Of a stretch of 64,000 bases of DNA, positions 1-12,633 are shown in pieces. A program made the position numbers and the translations under genes. Origin of the DNA: JAAXGX01 sp965221595 (GTDB lineage Bacteria > Acidobacteriota > Vicinamibacteria > Vicinamibacterales > UBA8438); contig OZ244900.1 in the NCBI GenBank assembly GCA_965221595.1, positions 3,782,001-3,846,000 on the forward strand. Reading direction: 5' to 3'. Below the pieces are notes generated by a model. It did not search any database, was not told where the DNA came from, and was given only the letters and a program-made list of their open reading frames with translations. Each line of letters begins with the position of its first letter. The first letter of the stretch is position 1.

Positions 1-3000
1 CGCATCGAGCCGCGCCTGGGCTTCCTCGATTGCCTGCTCGGCTTCCTCCTCGGCCTGCTGCTCCTCCTGTGTGCGCTGCTCGGTGAACTGGGCGGTCTGC
101 GCCTCGACCCGCTCCAGCGTCCGGTGGCGCGCGCGCCGGCTGCGGAGACTGATGAACGACTCGTCGTTCACGAGCACGTCCATCGCGTTGAGGAAGAACG
201 TCACGTTGTCGAAGTTGAGGTCCGCGATGCCCTGCTCGCGGATGGCAAAGAACTGCTCGCCGATGAAGTCGAGGTCGGCCACCACGATGAGATCGACCGA
301 CCCGGTCGCCGGGGCCGCTTCGCCTTCCTCGCCGGCCGCGGCGTCCGCCGCGGGAGCCGCGGGCGCCGGGTCGGCCGCGGGCAGGTCCGCCGGCTCGTCC
401 GCATCCGGCGAATCGGCCGCGGCAGCGTCGACGGCCGCACCGGGCGCGGTCGCGTCGGCCTCGTCGGCGGCGGGAGCCGGGTCTGCGGCATCCGCCTCCT
501 GAGGCTCGCCCGCGGGGTCCGTTGCCGGGTCGCCGGCCGCGCGACCCGATTCCGTGAGATCCGGCTCCGCCTCGGCCGCCGCATCCGACTCCGCAGGAGC
601 CGCCTCGGACTCGGCCGTGGGCTCAGCCGCGGGGGCTTCCGGCGCGGGGTCCGCCGCCGAGTCCGACTCCGCGGGGGTCGCCGCTTCCGGTTCAGTCGCG
701 ACGGCGGGGGCCGCTTCAGGCTCCGGGGCAGGGGCCGCGTCCGCGGGAGCCGCGGGCTCGGGCCCAGGACCAGGTTCCGCTCCAGCCGGGGCCGCCGTAG
801 CCGGTTCCACAGCGGGTTCCACAGCGGCCGGGGTTGGCCCAGGCTCCACTGCCGTTGGCGCCGCCGCGGGCTCAGCGGCAGCCCCTTCCTCCGCAGGCAT
901 TGCCGTGCCCGGCGCGGCGGCGGGCGCTTCTTCCACGCCAGCCACAGCTTCCGCCGGCTCCGCCCCAGGGGGAGGCGCCGCCGCCGCGGGAGCTGCCGCC
1001 GCGGGTTCGGTCGCCGGGGCCGGTTCCGTCGGGCCCGCGGCCTCCGGCTCGGGGGCCGGGGCCGCCTCGGCGACGGCCGGCGGCGCCAAGCCGGTGGCCC
1101 GGATGCGGGCCGCGATGACGTAGTCCTGTTCGTCGGTCTCGCGCGGCGGCTCGGGGTTGATCTGCGGCCCGAACGGCGAGTTGCGGACGATGGAGAAGTA
1201 GCCGTTCGTTCCCGACGCCGTCCCGGATCTGAGCAGCGGCTCGAACTCGACCCGCTCGTCCTCGACCGGCTCGATGAACCCCGGCCAGAGGAACACGAGC
1301 TCCTGCAGATCGGCGGTCATGCTGACGTCGACGTTGAAGGTCGCCTCGTTCAGGTTTCCCCGTCCGAGGAACACCACGTCGTCCGGCATGTGCGCCAGTT
1401 GCGGGTGGGGATTGTAGCTGTCCCACACGATTCGGGTCGGCTCCCAGCCGACGCCCAGTCCGGCCAGCCACTGCCGTACGTTGCCGCGCGGGCCGGGCCG
1501 CGCCGAGCCCGGCGGATAGGTGAACGGATTGCCGTCGCCGACCCACTCCGTGGGCGAGAGCTGCGGGTTCACCGCGGGCATCGGATCCAACAGCAGCATG
1601 GCCGGCGTCCCCCGCCGGATGGCGGCGGCGACATGCTCCATCTCGTCCGTCTGCATCGACGAAGGGAGCGGCACGAGCAGTGCGTCCACCTCCACGTCGA
1701 TAGGGAGCTCAGGGTCGATCGGATACACCTCGTACTGCTTGCGGAGCTCGGATACGACCGGCCAGGCCGGATCGAACCGGTTCTGCCGATAGTCGACGCC
1801 GCCCACGAGGTTCATCATCGTGCGCACCACGCCGATGCGCTTGCGCTCCGCGCCGGCCACGACCCGGATACTGCGCACGACCTCGTACTCGGTCGGCAGC
1901 CCCCGGTCGAAGAAGGGGATCACCTGTTCCTCGGCACCGCACGTGAATGCGACGCCCATGAAGACCTCGGTGACGTCGGCCCGGGTCGAGCTGACGTCGC
2001 GGAACGGTCGCGGTGCGATGCCGAACGTCTCCCGGGCGTCGCGCGCGGCGTCCGTGAACGACTCGGTGTCGTGAATCAGCACCTCCACGCGCGGTCCGGC
2101 GAGCGCATCGATCTCCTGCAGCACGCTCAGCAGGTTGGCCCGGGCTTGAACGAACGGCTCCGGCACCTCCGGGCTGACGAAGGCCTGGATGAACACCGGC
2201 CGGTCGGGCGCCAGCTCGTCCAGCAGGGCACGCGTCTCGGGGCTCAGCGAGTGCAGCCTTTCGGCCGTGACGTCGATGCGGACGCCGGCCCTGGCCGTGA
2301 GCGCTCCCAGACTCACCAGCGCCACGACGATGGCGACGGCGCGCACCCCGTGATGCAGCCACATCGGGTAGCCGTCGGCCCGGGCTGGCCAGTGGCGCCG
2401 CGAGAGCACGAGGTTGTTGAGGTACAGGAAGACGCCGCCGACCGCCACGAAGTACAGCAGCGCACTCAGGCTGATGACACCGCGGGCGAAGTCCGCAAAG
2501 TACGTGCCCATGGCGAACGCCAGCAGCGAACGCTCCAGCTCCGGGTCGAACGTCCCGACGGCCGGGCCCGCCACGATCAACGCTGCACAGAACAGTGCCC
2601 CCAGAATGAACCCGATGGTCGCGTTCCGCGTCAGCAGCGACGCCAGCATGCCGACGGCCGTCAAGGCCGCGCCCATGCACCAGTAGCCGACATAGTTGCT
2701 GAACATCAAGCCGATGTCCGGGCTGCCGAGCCAGAAAAGCACCCCCACGTAGCTCAGCGACAGCAGGAGCGACGCCGTGTAGATGCCGAGCGTCGCCGCG
2801 TACTTGCCGAGCACCAACTCCACGTCGGTCGCGGGCAGCGTCAGCAGCAGTTCGTCGGTGCCCTGCTTCTTCTCCTCTGCCCAGACGCTCATCGTCAGCG
2901 CGGGAATGAAGAACAGCAGCAGGAACGGAAACACGTCGTTGAGCTGCTGGAGGTTGGCCAAGTTCTGCAGGAAGAAGCGGTCCTGCCAGAACGCCGCACC

Positions 3001-3117
3001 CGCGCTGATGAAGATGAACAGCGTGATGAACACGTACCCGGTCGGGTTGCTGAAGTACATCCGCAGGTCGCGCTTGGCGACCGCCAGGATCACGTTCAGA
3101 TTCGGTCTACCGATCAT
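1..3117 (-). CDS. Fused GldF-type ABC permease / GldG-type auxiliary protein, partial (C-terminus beyond left edge)
   Basis: The frame is open from an ATG at 3117 to the window edge (1039 codons, no stop). Residues 1 to about 265 are a multi-helix ABC-2 permease beginning MIGRPNLNVILAVAKRDL, with the GldF-like AEEKKQGTDELLLTLP segment. About residue 270 onward matches the GldG/DUF4350-like extracytoplasmic part (SLSPETRALLDELAPDRPVF). Residues about 669-935 are an Ala/Pro/Glu/Asp-rich low-complexity insert. After it the GldG fold resumes (NFDNVTFFLNAMDVLVNDES) and runs into a Glu/Gln-rich coiled coil at the edge. GldF and GldG are usually separate genes, so this looks like a fusion. The ABC ATPase ends 19 bases upstream, so the two form one transporter operon. 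The substrate is unknown; in Bacteroidota the family supports gliding, in other phyla its role is unclear. Confidence 0.82.
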   Translation of the reverse strand, partial: MIGRPNLNVILAVAKRDLRMYFSNPTGYVFITLFIFISAGAAFWQDRFFLQNLANLQQLNDVFPFLLLFFIPALTMSVWAEEKKQGTDELLLTLPATDVELVLGKYAATLGIYTASLLLSLSYVGVLFWLGSPDIGLMFSNYVGYWCMGAALTAVGMLASLLTRNATIGFILGALFCAALIVAGPAVGTFDPELERSLLAFAMGTYFADFARGVISLSALLYFVAVGGVFLYLNNLVLSRRHWPARADGYPMWLHHGVRAVAIVVALVSLGALTARAGVRIDVTAERLHSLSPETRALLDELAPDRPVFIQAFVSPEVPEPFVQARANLLSVLQEIDALAGPRVEVLIHDTESFTDAARDARETFGIAPRPFRDVSSTRADVTEVFMGVAFTCGAEEQVIPFFDRGLPTEYEVVRSIRVVAGAERKRIGVVRTMMNLVGGVDYRQNRFDPAWPVVSELRKQYEVYPIDPELPIDVEVDALLVPLPSSMQTDEMEHVAAAIRRGTPAMLLLDPMPAVNPQLSPTEWVGDGNPFTYPPGSARPGPRGNVRQWLAGLGVGWEPTRIVWDSYNPHPQLAHMPDDVVFLGRGNLNEATFNVDVSMTADLQELVFLWPGFIEPVEDERVEFEPLLRSGTASGTNGYFSIVRNSPFGPQINPEPPRETDEQDYVIAARIRATGLAPPAVAEAAPAPEPEAAGPTEPAPATEPAAAAPAAAAPPPGAEPAEAVAGVEEAPAAAPGTAMPAEEGAAAEPAAAPTAVEPGPTPAAVEPAVEPATAAPAGAEPGPGPEPAAPADAAPAPEPEAAPAVATEPEAATPAESDSAADPAPEAPAAEPTAESEAAPAESDAAAEAEPDLTESGRAAGDPATDPAGEPQEADAADPAPAADEADATAPGAAVDAAAADSPDADEPADLPAADPAPAAPAADAAAGEEGEAAPATGSVDLIVVADLDFIGEQFFAIREQGIADLNFDNVTFFLNAMDVLVNDESFISLRSRRARHRTLERVEAQTAQFTEQRTQEEQQAEEEAEQAIEEAQARLDA

Positions 3118-3136
3118 TGCTCGTGCCCCTCGCTGG

Positions 3137-4063
3137 CTAGGACTGCTCGGACGGCGCCTTGGCGGCCGGTTCCGACGGCTTCGTCGCGGGTAGCGGCGGC
3201 GCGGGCACGTCGGGTGGCGGCGGTGCGGACGCGGACGGTGCGGGCGCGGGCGGCGGTGCAGATGGACTCGCCGCGGGCGGCGGCGGTGCGGGCGCGGACG
3301 GCCCGGCAGCCGGCGGCGGCGCGACTTCGCCACGGTTGGTCAGGCGGTAGAACGGCTTCTCGATCGAGCCGTTTTCCTCGAGCTCGGCCAGCGTGCCGTC
3401 GAACACCAGGCGCCCGCTGTCGACGAGCAGCACCCGGTCGGCGGTCGCCTCGGCCTCGTGGAGGATGTGCGTCGAGACGAGCAGCGTCTTGGTCGCGCGC
3501 AGACGCTGGACGTTGTCGCGAAACTGTCGGATCTGGTTCGGGTCGAGACCGGCCGTCGGCTCGTCCATGATCAGGACTTCGGGGTCGTGCAGCAGCGCCT
3601 GGGCCAGACCGACTCGCTGTCTGAGCCCTTTCGACAGCCTGCCGATTGGCTTCTCGATGACGAGCTGCAGAGCGCACAGGTCGACGACGGCTTCGATGCG
3701 CTGCCTGAGGGCCTTCCCGAGCTCGCGCGCTTCGCCGAAGAAAGTGAGCAGCTCGAGCGGCGTCATGTCCGGATAGAGCGGACCGTTCTCGGGCAGGTAG
3801 CCCAGGCGCCGGGAAGCCTCGATGCGATGCGCCCGCACGTCCAGCCCGCCGATGGACGCGCTGCCGGCGCTGGGCGCCAGATACCCCGTCAGCATCCGCA
3901 TCATCGTGGTCTTGCCGGCGCCGTTGGGCCCCAGGAAGGCCACGATCTGGCCCTTCGGTATCGTGAAGGAAATGTCGCGCACCGCGACGAACGGACCGAA
4001 GTACTTGCTCAGCCCCTTCGCTTCAATCATCGGCGCGCCCGCGTTGAGATCGGTCGCCTCCAT
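3137..4063 (-). CDS. GldA-type ABC transporter ATP-binding protein with proline-rich tail
   Basis: This is the cytoplasmic ATPase that energises the neighbouring GldFG-like permease. It shows Walker A GPNGAGKTT, a signature LSKGLRQRVGLAQAL, Walker B VLIMDEP and the switch His in STHILHEAE. Residues to about 247 are the normal nucleotide-binding domain. The last 60 or so residues are an Ala/Pro/Ser-rich tail that the family normally lacks. The ATG at 4063 was chosen because GGAGG lies 6 bases upstream; the frame is open further upstream and another ATG lies at 4030. The gene follows the exonuclease by 49 bases, so rpoD, exonuclease, ATPase and permease could be one transcript. Confidence 0.9.
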   Translation of the reverse strand: MEATDLNAGAPMIEAKGLSKYFGPFVAVRDISFTIPKGQIVAFLGPNGAGKTTMMRMLTGYLAPSAGSASIGGLDVRAHRIEASRRLGYLPENGPLYPDMTPLELLTFFGEARELGKALRQRIEAVVDLCALQLVIEKPIGRLSKGLRQRVGLAQALLHDPEVLIMDEPTAGLDPNQIRQFRDNVQRLRATKTLLVSTHILHEAEATADRVLLVDSGRLVFDGTLAELEENGSIEKPFYRLTNRGEVAPPPAAGPSAPAPPPPAASPSAPPPAPAPSASAPPPPDVPAPPLPATKPSEPAAKAPSEQS

Positions 4064-4112
4064 CACCAGCCTCCGTCGCAGCAAATGAGGATAGCCAAGG
4101 CCCGCCCGGGCA

Positions 4113-5000
4113 TCAAGCGCCGCGGGGCCGCCGGGCCGCCGCCGCCTCGGCACGCCGGAAGTACCCCGGCGCATTCAGCCGCGCGCACAGATCGAAGAAG
4201 ACCGGCCGGGGACCGTCCCACCGCAGCTCGTCGACCGAGTCGAACACCGGTGCGTCCAGGCGCAGCGTCGCGATCTGTCGAAAGAGCAGCGCCTGCTCGC
4301 GCTGCTCGCGAAGCGTGCGGGCCAGCCGGGACGCCCCGCGCACGGACACGGCCCAGTCCTCGCCATCCGCCGGTATGTTCTCGATGCGCTCGTATCTCGC
4401 GAGCACGGTCGACGCCGACTTCGCTCCCCATCCCGGCAGCCCGGGATAGCCGTCCGCCGCGTCGCCGACCAGGGCCAGATAGTCGACCATCGACTCGGGA
4501 CTGACCCCGAACCGGGCCCGAACACCGTCGGCGTCGCGCAGCAGGCCGGCCCGCCTGTCGAACTGCACGACCCGCCGCCCGTGCACGCATTGCGCGAGGT
4601 CCTTGTCAGGCGTGCAAATGAACACCTGCTCTACGCGCGCGTCGTCCGCCGCGCGGGCTGCTGCCGTTGCCAGCCCGTCGTCCGCCTCGAGATCCGTCAT
4701 CGGCCACACGGCGATGCCCAGCGCCGCAAGCGCGTCCTCGAGCGGATGGAACTGCGCCAGCAGCGCCGGCTCGATGCCCTCCCCGGTCTTGTAGCCGGGC
4801 CAGAGGCGGTTCCGAAAAGACTCGATGACGTGGTCGGTCGCCACCCCGATGTGCGTGACGTCGTCCTCCAGCATCGCGAGGACGGAGCCGACCACACCGC
4901 GGACGGCCCCGATGTCGCGGCCGTCCGGATCGAGCGCCGCCGGCACGGCGTGGAAGTAGCGGAACAGCTCGTACGTGCCGTCGAGGACGAACACGTTCAC
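4113..5000 (-). CDS. 5'-3' exonuclease / flap endonuclease (PolA N-domain type)
   Basis: A 295-residue stand-alone PIN/FEN nuclease related to the N-terminal domain of DNA polymerase I and to ExoIX. It would remove flaps or RNA primers using two metal ions. Visible motifs are the N-terminal FVLDGTYELFRYFHA, the acidic cluster DLEADDGLATAA, TPDKDLAQCV, and the helix-hairpin GDAADGYPGLPGWGAKSA that binds DNA in this family. The start is a GTG at 5000, without a clear ribosome site. It sits 11 bases behind rpoD and is probably co-transcribed with it. It lacks any polymerase domain. Confidence 0.9.
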   Translation of the reverse strand: MNVFVLDGTYELFRYFHAVPAALDPDGRDIGAVRGVVGSVLAMLEDDVTHIGVATDHVIESFRNRLWPGYKTGEGIEPALLAQFHPLEDALAALGIAVWPMTDLEADDGLATAAARAADDARVEQVFICTPDKDLAQCVHGRRVVQFDRRAGLLRDADGVRARFGVSPESMVDYLALVGDAADGYPGLPGWGAKSASTVLARYERIENIPADGEDWAVSVRGASRLARTLREQREQALLFRQIATLRLDAPVFDSVDELRWDGPRPVFFDLCARLNAPGYFRRAEAAAARRPRGA

Positions 5001-5011
5001 CGGGCTATCGG

Positions 5012-6730
<1,719 letters not shown>

Positions 6731-6856
6731 TCGACTCCTCTCGACGCGTGCGGGTGCTGTCCCGACAACGACGCTGAATGTGCGGTGGGACTCGGGATTA
6801 CCCGTTGTGTGCTTAGACGCACCACGGGCTGGATTTGTTTCGGCGAATTTGCGCCG

Positions 6857-6865
6857 ATTCTATCA
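6857..6865 (-). promoter_or_regulatory. Extended -10 promoter element upstream of rpoD
   Basis: On the minus strand this reads TGATAGAAT, i.e. the TGn extension followed by TAGAAT (5 of 6 to TATAAT). There is no good -35 at the usual distance, which fits an extended -10 promoter. It would give rpoD a leader of about 120 bases. Confidence 0.5.
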
Positions 6866-6984
6866 CCACCTCGGCCTGCGATCTTCCCCTTTTCCGGCGC
6901 CGGCCTGAGAGCCCCCCACTCCATCTCATCGGTCGGGCACGCGGCGACGGACAGCCGGGGTCCGGGAATCCGGAGGAGGAACGG

Positions 6985-7014
6985 AAGTCCGGGGCGCAGC
7001 CCGTCCGATTGAAG
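6985..7014 (-). repeat. Copy of a ~30-bp post-stop repeat (behind ahcY)
   Basis: In gene orientation it contains TCGGACGGGCTGCGCCCCGG, which can fold GGGC-tgc-GCCC. It starts 4 bases after the ahcY stop codon. Related copies follow the genes ending at 45314 and 51315 and the kinase ending at 15668. It could act as a 3' stem or be a REP-like interspersed repeat; there is no T-tract. Confidence 0.55.
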
Positions 7015-7018
7015 CCGG

Positions 7019-8530
<1,512 letters not shown>

Positions 8531-8541
8531 GGAGACTCCTC

Positions 8542-10020
8542 TCAGCGTGCGGCGCGCCGGGGGCGGCGCGACGACGAGCGGCGGCGGCGCCTGGGCGCCT
8601 GGTCGCTCGGCTCGGCCGCCGGCACCGTGGAAGGCTGCGTCTCGCGGACCGTCGGCGGCGGTGCGTGCAGCGTCTCCTGGTAGTAGTCGTCGACCAGCAT
8701 GGCGATGAGCGCCGACTCGTCCTCGTTCTCGGCCAGGTTGCGCGCCAGGGGCACGAACCGCTCGCTGCGCTCGGTCCGCAGCCGGTCGCGGCCACGCAGA
8801 CGCGCCTCGAGGAGCGTGGTCACGCGCTCGGCGACCACCGCCTGGACGGCGGCGTCGGTCGGCGCCGCGCGCTGCTGGAACTCGATGTCGTAGCGCCTGG
8901 CGATGGCGTCGAGCGTGAGCGTCTCCGCTTCGGTCACGAGCGAGAGGGCCACGCCCGCGGCCCCGGCGCGGCCCGTCCGGCCGGCCCGATGAATGTAGCC
9001 CTCCGGGTCCTCGGGCGGTTCGTACTGGATGACATGCGACAACTGGGGAATGTCGAGGCCGCGCGCCGCCACGTCGGTGGCGACGAGAAACCGCAGGCTG
9101 CCTTTGCGAACCCGCGCGAGGATGCGCTCGCGTTCCGCCTGCGAGCGATCGGCGCTGAGCTCGTCGGCATCGTAGCCGAACCGCTGCAGTACCACGGCGA
9201 TGTAGTGCACTGCCGTCTTCGTGTTGCAGAAGATGATGGCGGACGCCGGGTTCTCGAGCTCGATGAGCCGCACGAGACTGCGGTCCTTGTCCATCGCGGG
9301 CACGACGTAGAAGACGTGCTCGGTCTCGGTGACGTGCACGTGGTCGCCGCTCAGCGACAAGAACTCGGGTGTGCGCAGAAACTCCCGCGCGGTGCGCATC
9401 ACGAAGTCCGGAAACGTGGCGGAGAACATGCTGTTGTGGAGCCTGCCGCGCGTCGCCGCCGGGATGTGCCGCTGGACCTCCTGCATGTCCGGATAGAAGC
9501 CCATCGAGAGCATGCGGTCGGCTTCGTCGAAGACGCGCATCTGCAGCGCGTCGAGCGCCAGCGTGCCGCGCAGCAGGTGGTCGAGCACGCGCCCGGGCGT
9601 GCCGACCACGATCTGCGCCCCGCCCTTGAACGCCTCGATCTGCGGCCCGTAGCCGACGCCCCCGTAGACCGCGACCGTCCGCAGCCCGGTGTCCCGGCAG
9701 AGGTCCTCCGCAACCTGGCCGACCTGTTTTGCCAGCTCGCGCGTCGGCACCAGGACGAGCGCCTGGCACTGCGCGCGGCCCGCGTCGAGCCGCTCGAGCA
9801 TCGGCAGGACGAACGCCCCGGTCTTGCCGCTGCCGGTCCGGGCCTGAATCATGACTTCGCGGCCGGCCAGCACGTAGGGAATGGCCCGGGCCTGCACCGG
9901 CATGAGGCTGGTCCACCCCGCGCGGGCGGCCCCGCGGCGCAACGGCTCGGGCAACTGGGCGAGGGTGAGCTCCGGAAGCTCGGGAATCTCGCTGGTCGGG
10001 GAATCGGTAGGCTCGTTCAA
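8542..10020 (-). CDS. DEAD-box ATP-dependent RNA helicase
   Basis: A 492-residue superfamily 2 RNA helicase. Motifs in order: Q-motif region GWTSLMPVQARAIPYVLAG, motif I ARTGSGKT, Ia PTRELAKQV, motif II FDEADRML (DEAD), motif III SATF, motif V DVAARGLDIP and motif VI HRAGRTGRAG. The C-terminus is an Arg/Ser-rich basic tail (RRRRRSSSRRPRRAAR), likely an RNA-binding extension. The start is a TTG at 10020; there is no convincing ribosome site. It shares a short divergent intergenic region with the PQQ dehydrogenase. It probably remodels rRNA or mRNA structure. Confidence 0.93.
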   Translation of the reverse strand: MNEPTDSPTSEIPELPELTLAQLPEPLRRGAARAGWTSLMPVQARAIPYVLAGREVMIQARTGSGKTGAFVLPMLERLDAGRAQCQALVLVPTRELAKQVGQVAEDLCRDTGLRTVAVYGGVGYGPQIEAFKGGAQIVVGTPGRVLDHLLRGTLALDALQMRVFDEADRMLSMGFYPDMQEVQRHIPAATRGRLHNSMFSATFPDFVMRTAREFLRTPEFLSLSGDHVHVTETEHVFYVVPAMDKDRSLVRLIELENPASAIIFCNTKTAVHYIAVVLQRFGYDADELSADRSQAERERILARVRKGSLRFLVATDVAARGLDIPQLSHVIQYEPPEDPEGYIHRAGRTGRAGAAGVALSLVTEAETLTLDAIARRYDIEFQQRAAPTDAAVQAVVAERVTTLLEARLRGRDRLRTERSERFVPLARNLAENEDESALIAMLVDDYYQETLHAPPPTVRETQPSTVPAAEPSDQAPRRRRRSSSRRPRRAAR

Positions 10021-10129
10021 AACGTCTTCGCTGCTTGATTGTACGATACCGCGCCCGGCCCCGGGTAGTCACTGCCCGCGAGCTTGCAGTATGCTGGTCC
10101 GATTGGACACCAGGGGAGGTTCGCAACCG
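10021..10129. promoter_or_regulatory. Divergent promoter region, helicase / PQQ dehydrogenase
   Basis: A 109-base gap between two divergent genes. On the minus strand TACAAT (10038-10043) is a plausible -10 for the helicase. On the plus strand TATGCT (10090-10095) is a weaker one for the dehydrogenase. No convincing -35 was found for either. Confidence 0.35.
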
Positions 10130-12100
10130 ATGGCGCGATGTACGCTCGGCCCTGCGTGGATTCTGTTGGTTCTGCTCGCGTGCAGCACGGCGGGGCTGTC
10201 GGCGCAGGAGGGCCGGAACGTCGAATGGCGGTCGTATGCCGCCGACGCGGCCAGCACCTTCTATTCGCCGGCGGATCAGATCACCGCCGAGAACTTCAAC
10301 GACCTGGAGGTCGCCTGGCGGTTCTCGACGCGCAATTTCGGGCCCCGGCCGGAAGCCAATCTGCAGTCGACCCCGCTCATGATCGGCGGCGTGCTGTACA
10401 GCACCGTCGGCTCGCGGCGGAGCGTCGTGGCCCTGGATGCAACCAGCGGCGAGCTGCTGTGGATGCACCGGCTCGACGAGGGCGAGCGGGGCGAGGCCGC
10501 GCCGCGGCGGCTCTCGGGGCGCGGGCTGGCCTACTGGGACGACGGCGCGGCGGGGCAGATTTTCTACGTCACGCCGGGCTACCGTCTGGTCGCGCTCGAT
10601 GCGGCCAGCGGCGAGCGGGTGCGCACCTTCGGGACGGACGGCATCGTCGACCTGAAGCTGGAGTTCGACCAGGACATCGATCTCGTCACCGGCGAGGTCG
10701 GGCTGCACGCCGCGCCCGTGGTCGCCAACGACACGATCGTCATTGGCGCCGCCCACCGGCCGGGAACCGCCCCGCGGTCGCGCGCCAACGTCAAGGGTCA
10801 CGTGCGCGGGTACGACACCCGCACCGGGGCGCGCAAGTGGATCTTCCACACCATCCCGGACTCGGACGAGTTCGGCAATGACACCTGGCTGAACGATTCA
10901 TGGCAGTACACCGGCAACACCGGCGTGTGGGCGCAGATGAGCATCGACCCCGAGCTGAACATCGCCTACCTGCCGACCGAGACCCCCACCGGCGACTACT
11001 ACGGCGGGCACCGACTCGGTGACAACCTGTTCGCGAATAGCCTGGTCGCCGTCGATCTCGACACCGGCGAGCGCCTCTGGCACTTCCAGGTCTCGCACCA
11101 CGAGGTGTGGGACTGGGACCTGCCGGCCGCCCCCATCCTGGCCGACATCACGGTGGACGGTCGCGACATCAAGGCTGTCGCACTGCCGACCAAGCAGGCC
11201 TGGATCTTCGTCTTCGACCGGGAGACAGGCGAGCCCGTGTGGCCGATCGAGGAGCGCCCGGTCCCACCGTCCGACGTCCCGGGCGAGGTGCTCTCGCCGA
11301 CCCAGCCGTTCCCGACGAAGCCGCCGGCCCTGGATCGCCAGGGTATCGGCATCGACGACCTCATCGACTTCACGCCCGAGCTGCGGGCGGCGGCCGAAGA
11401 GATCGCGAGCCGCTACACCCTGGGCCCCATCTACACTCCGCCGACGTTGGCCGATCCGCACGGCACGGGCAACTACGGCACGCTCATCGTGCCCGCGGCC
11501 ACCGGCGGCGTGAACTGGCCCGGCGGCGCACTCGACCCCGAAACCGGCATCCTCTACCAGTACACGAAGACCCAGGTCACGGCGCTGCGGATGATCAACG
11601 ATCCGGACGTGTCGGACATGGACTACATCAGCAGCCGGCGGCTGCGGGGTGTCAGCCCCGCCGACCTCCAGCTCACCGTCGAAGGTCTGCCCCTGCTCAA
11701 GCCGCCCTGGGGCCGCATCTCGGCTGTCGACCTCAACACCGGCGAGATCGTCTGGCAGGTGCCGCACGGCGAGACCCCGGACAACGTCCGCAACCACCCC
11801 CGGCTGCAGGGCCTGGACATCCCGCGCACCGGGCGGGTCGGCCGCATCGGCACGCTGGTGACGAAGACGCTGGTCGTGGCCGGCGAGGGCGGCTTCTTCA
11901 CGACGCCCGAAGGCGCGAACGGCGCCATGCTGCGCGCCTACGACAAGGCCACCGGCGCAGAGGTCGGCGCGGTCTTCATGGAGGCCCCGCAGACCGGGAC
12001 GCCGATGACCTACATGGTGGACGGCACGCAGTACATCGTGCTGGCCACCGGCGGCGCCGGCCGCGACGCGGAGCTGCTGGCCTTCAGGCTGCCCGGGTAG
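10130..12100 (+). CDS. Periplasmic PQQ-dependent dehydrogenase (quinoprotein glucose-dehydrogenase-like)
   Basis: A 656-residue secreted beta-propeller quinoprotein that would oxidise a sugar or alcohol in the periplasm and pass electrons to the respiratory chain. A signal peptide (WILLVLLACSTAGLSAQ) precedes the mature start, WRSYAADAASTFYSPADQI. Propeller signatures recur (VVALDATSGELLW, LVAVDLDTGERLWHFQ, ISAVDLNTGEIVW). HHEVWDWDLPAAPIL is the family's active-site region. There is no haem motif, so an external acceptor is needed. The ATG at 10130 is preceded by GGGGAGGT 9 bases upstream. The substrate cannot be told from sequence. Confidence 0.88.
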   Translation: MARCTLGPAWILLVLLACSTAGLSAQEGRNVEWRSYAADAASTFYSPADQITAENFNDLEVAWRFSTRNFGPRPEANLQSTPLMIGGVLYSTVGSRRSVVALDATSGELLWMHRLDEGERGEAAPRRLSGRGLAYWDDGAAGQIFYVTPGYRLVALDAASGERVRTFGTDGIVDLKLEFDQDIDLVTGEVGLHAAPVVANDTIVIGAAHRPGTAPRSRANVKGHVRGYDTRTGARKWIFHTIPDSDEFGNDTWLNDSWQYTGNTGVWAQMSIDPELNIAYLPTETPTGDYYGGHRLGDNLFANSLVAVDLDTGERLWHFQVSHHEVWDWDLPAAPILADITVDGRDIKAVALPTKQAWIFVFDRETGEPVWPIEERPVPPSDVPGEVLSPTQPFPTKPPALDRQGIGIDDLIDFTPELRAAAEEIASRYTLGPIYTPPTLADPHGTGNYGTLIVPAATGGVNWPGGALDPETGILYQYTKTQVTALRMINDPDVSDMDYISSRRLRGVSPADLQLTVEGLPLLKPPWGRISAVDLNTGEIVWQVPHGETPDNVRNHPRLQGLDIPRTGRVGRIGTLVTKTLVVAGEGGFFTTPEGANGAMLRAYDKATGAEVGAVFMEAPQTGTPMTYMVDGTQYIVLATGGAGRDAELLAFRLPG

Positions 12101-12109
12101 GCAGCCGCC

Positions 12110-12553
12110 TCAGGTCCGCAGCGGCGGCAGAGGCTCGCCCGCCGGCACGAACTGCAGCGCCACGCCGTTGTTGCAGTACCGCTGGCCCGTCGGTGCCGGC
12201 CCATCCCGGAAGACGTGGCCCTGGTGTCCGCCGCAGCGGATGCAGTGATACTCCGTGCGCGGCAGGATCAGCTTGTAGTCGGTCTGCGTCCCCAGCCGCC
12301 CCTCGATCGACTGGAAGAAGCTCGGCCAGCCCGTGCCGCTCTCGTACTTCGCCGCCGACTCGAACAGCGGCAGGTGGCAGGCAGCGCACACGAACGTCCC
12401 CGCCCGGTGCTCCCGGTTCAGCGCACTCGTGCCGGGCCGTTCGGTGGCATGCTTGAACAGGATCGAGTACGCCTCCGCCGGCAGCAGCTCCCGCCACTCG
12501 CTCAGCGGCTTCTCCAGTTTCGGGATCTCTTCCCTGGTGATCTCTTCGGGCAT
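12110..12553 (-). CDS. msrB: Peptide-methionine (R)-S-oxide reductase MsrB
   Basis: Repairs R-methionine sulfoxide in oxidised proteins. Visible are the zinc CxxC pairs (CAAC and CIRC), the GTGWPSFFQ motif, HCIRCGGHQGHVF and the catalytic cysteine in QRYCNNGVAL. The ATG at 12553 has GGGAG about 7 bases upstream; a GTG at 12571 is a longer alternative. The gene is convergent with the PQQ dehydrogenase and divergent from the signalling cluster that starts at 12634. It has no signal peptide, so it acts in the cytoplasm. Confidence 0.95.
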   Translation of the reverse strand: MPEEITREEIPKLEKPLSEWRELLPAEAYSILFKHATERPGTSALNREHRAGTFVCAACHLPLFESAAKYESGTGWPSFFQSIEGRLGTQTDYKLILPRTEYHCIRCGGHQGHVFRDGPAPTGQRYCNNGVALQFVPAGEPLPPLRT

Positions 12554-12633
12554 CTTCCACTCCCGGTCCACGCTGCGCGGGGCCAGCCATCAGTGTACCA
12601 GCCCCGATTGACGGACTTCTTGGGTCACGTACG

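Noticed and set aside
124..3570. 1148-codon plus-strand open frame
   Set aside because: Arg/Gly-rich shadow antisense to the GldFG-like protein and the ABC ATPase; it has no family signature, while the minus strand reads a coherent transporter.
8531..8541. SAH riboswitch in front of ahcY
   Set aside because: Only 11 bases separate ahcY from the helicase gene, so there is no room for an aptamer.
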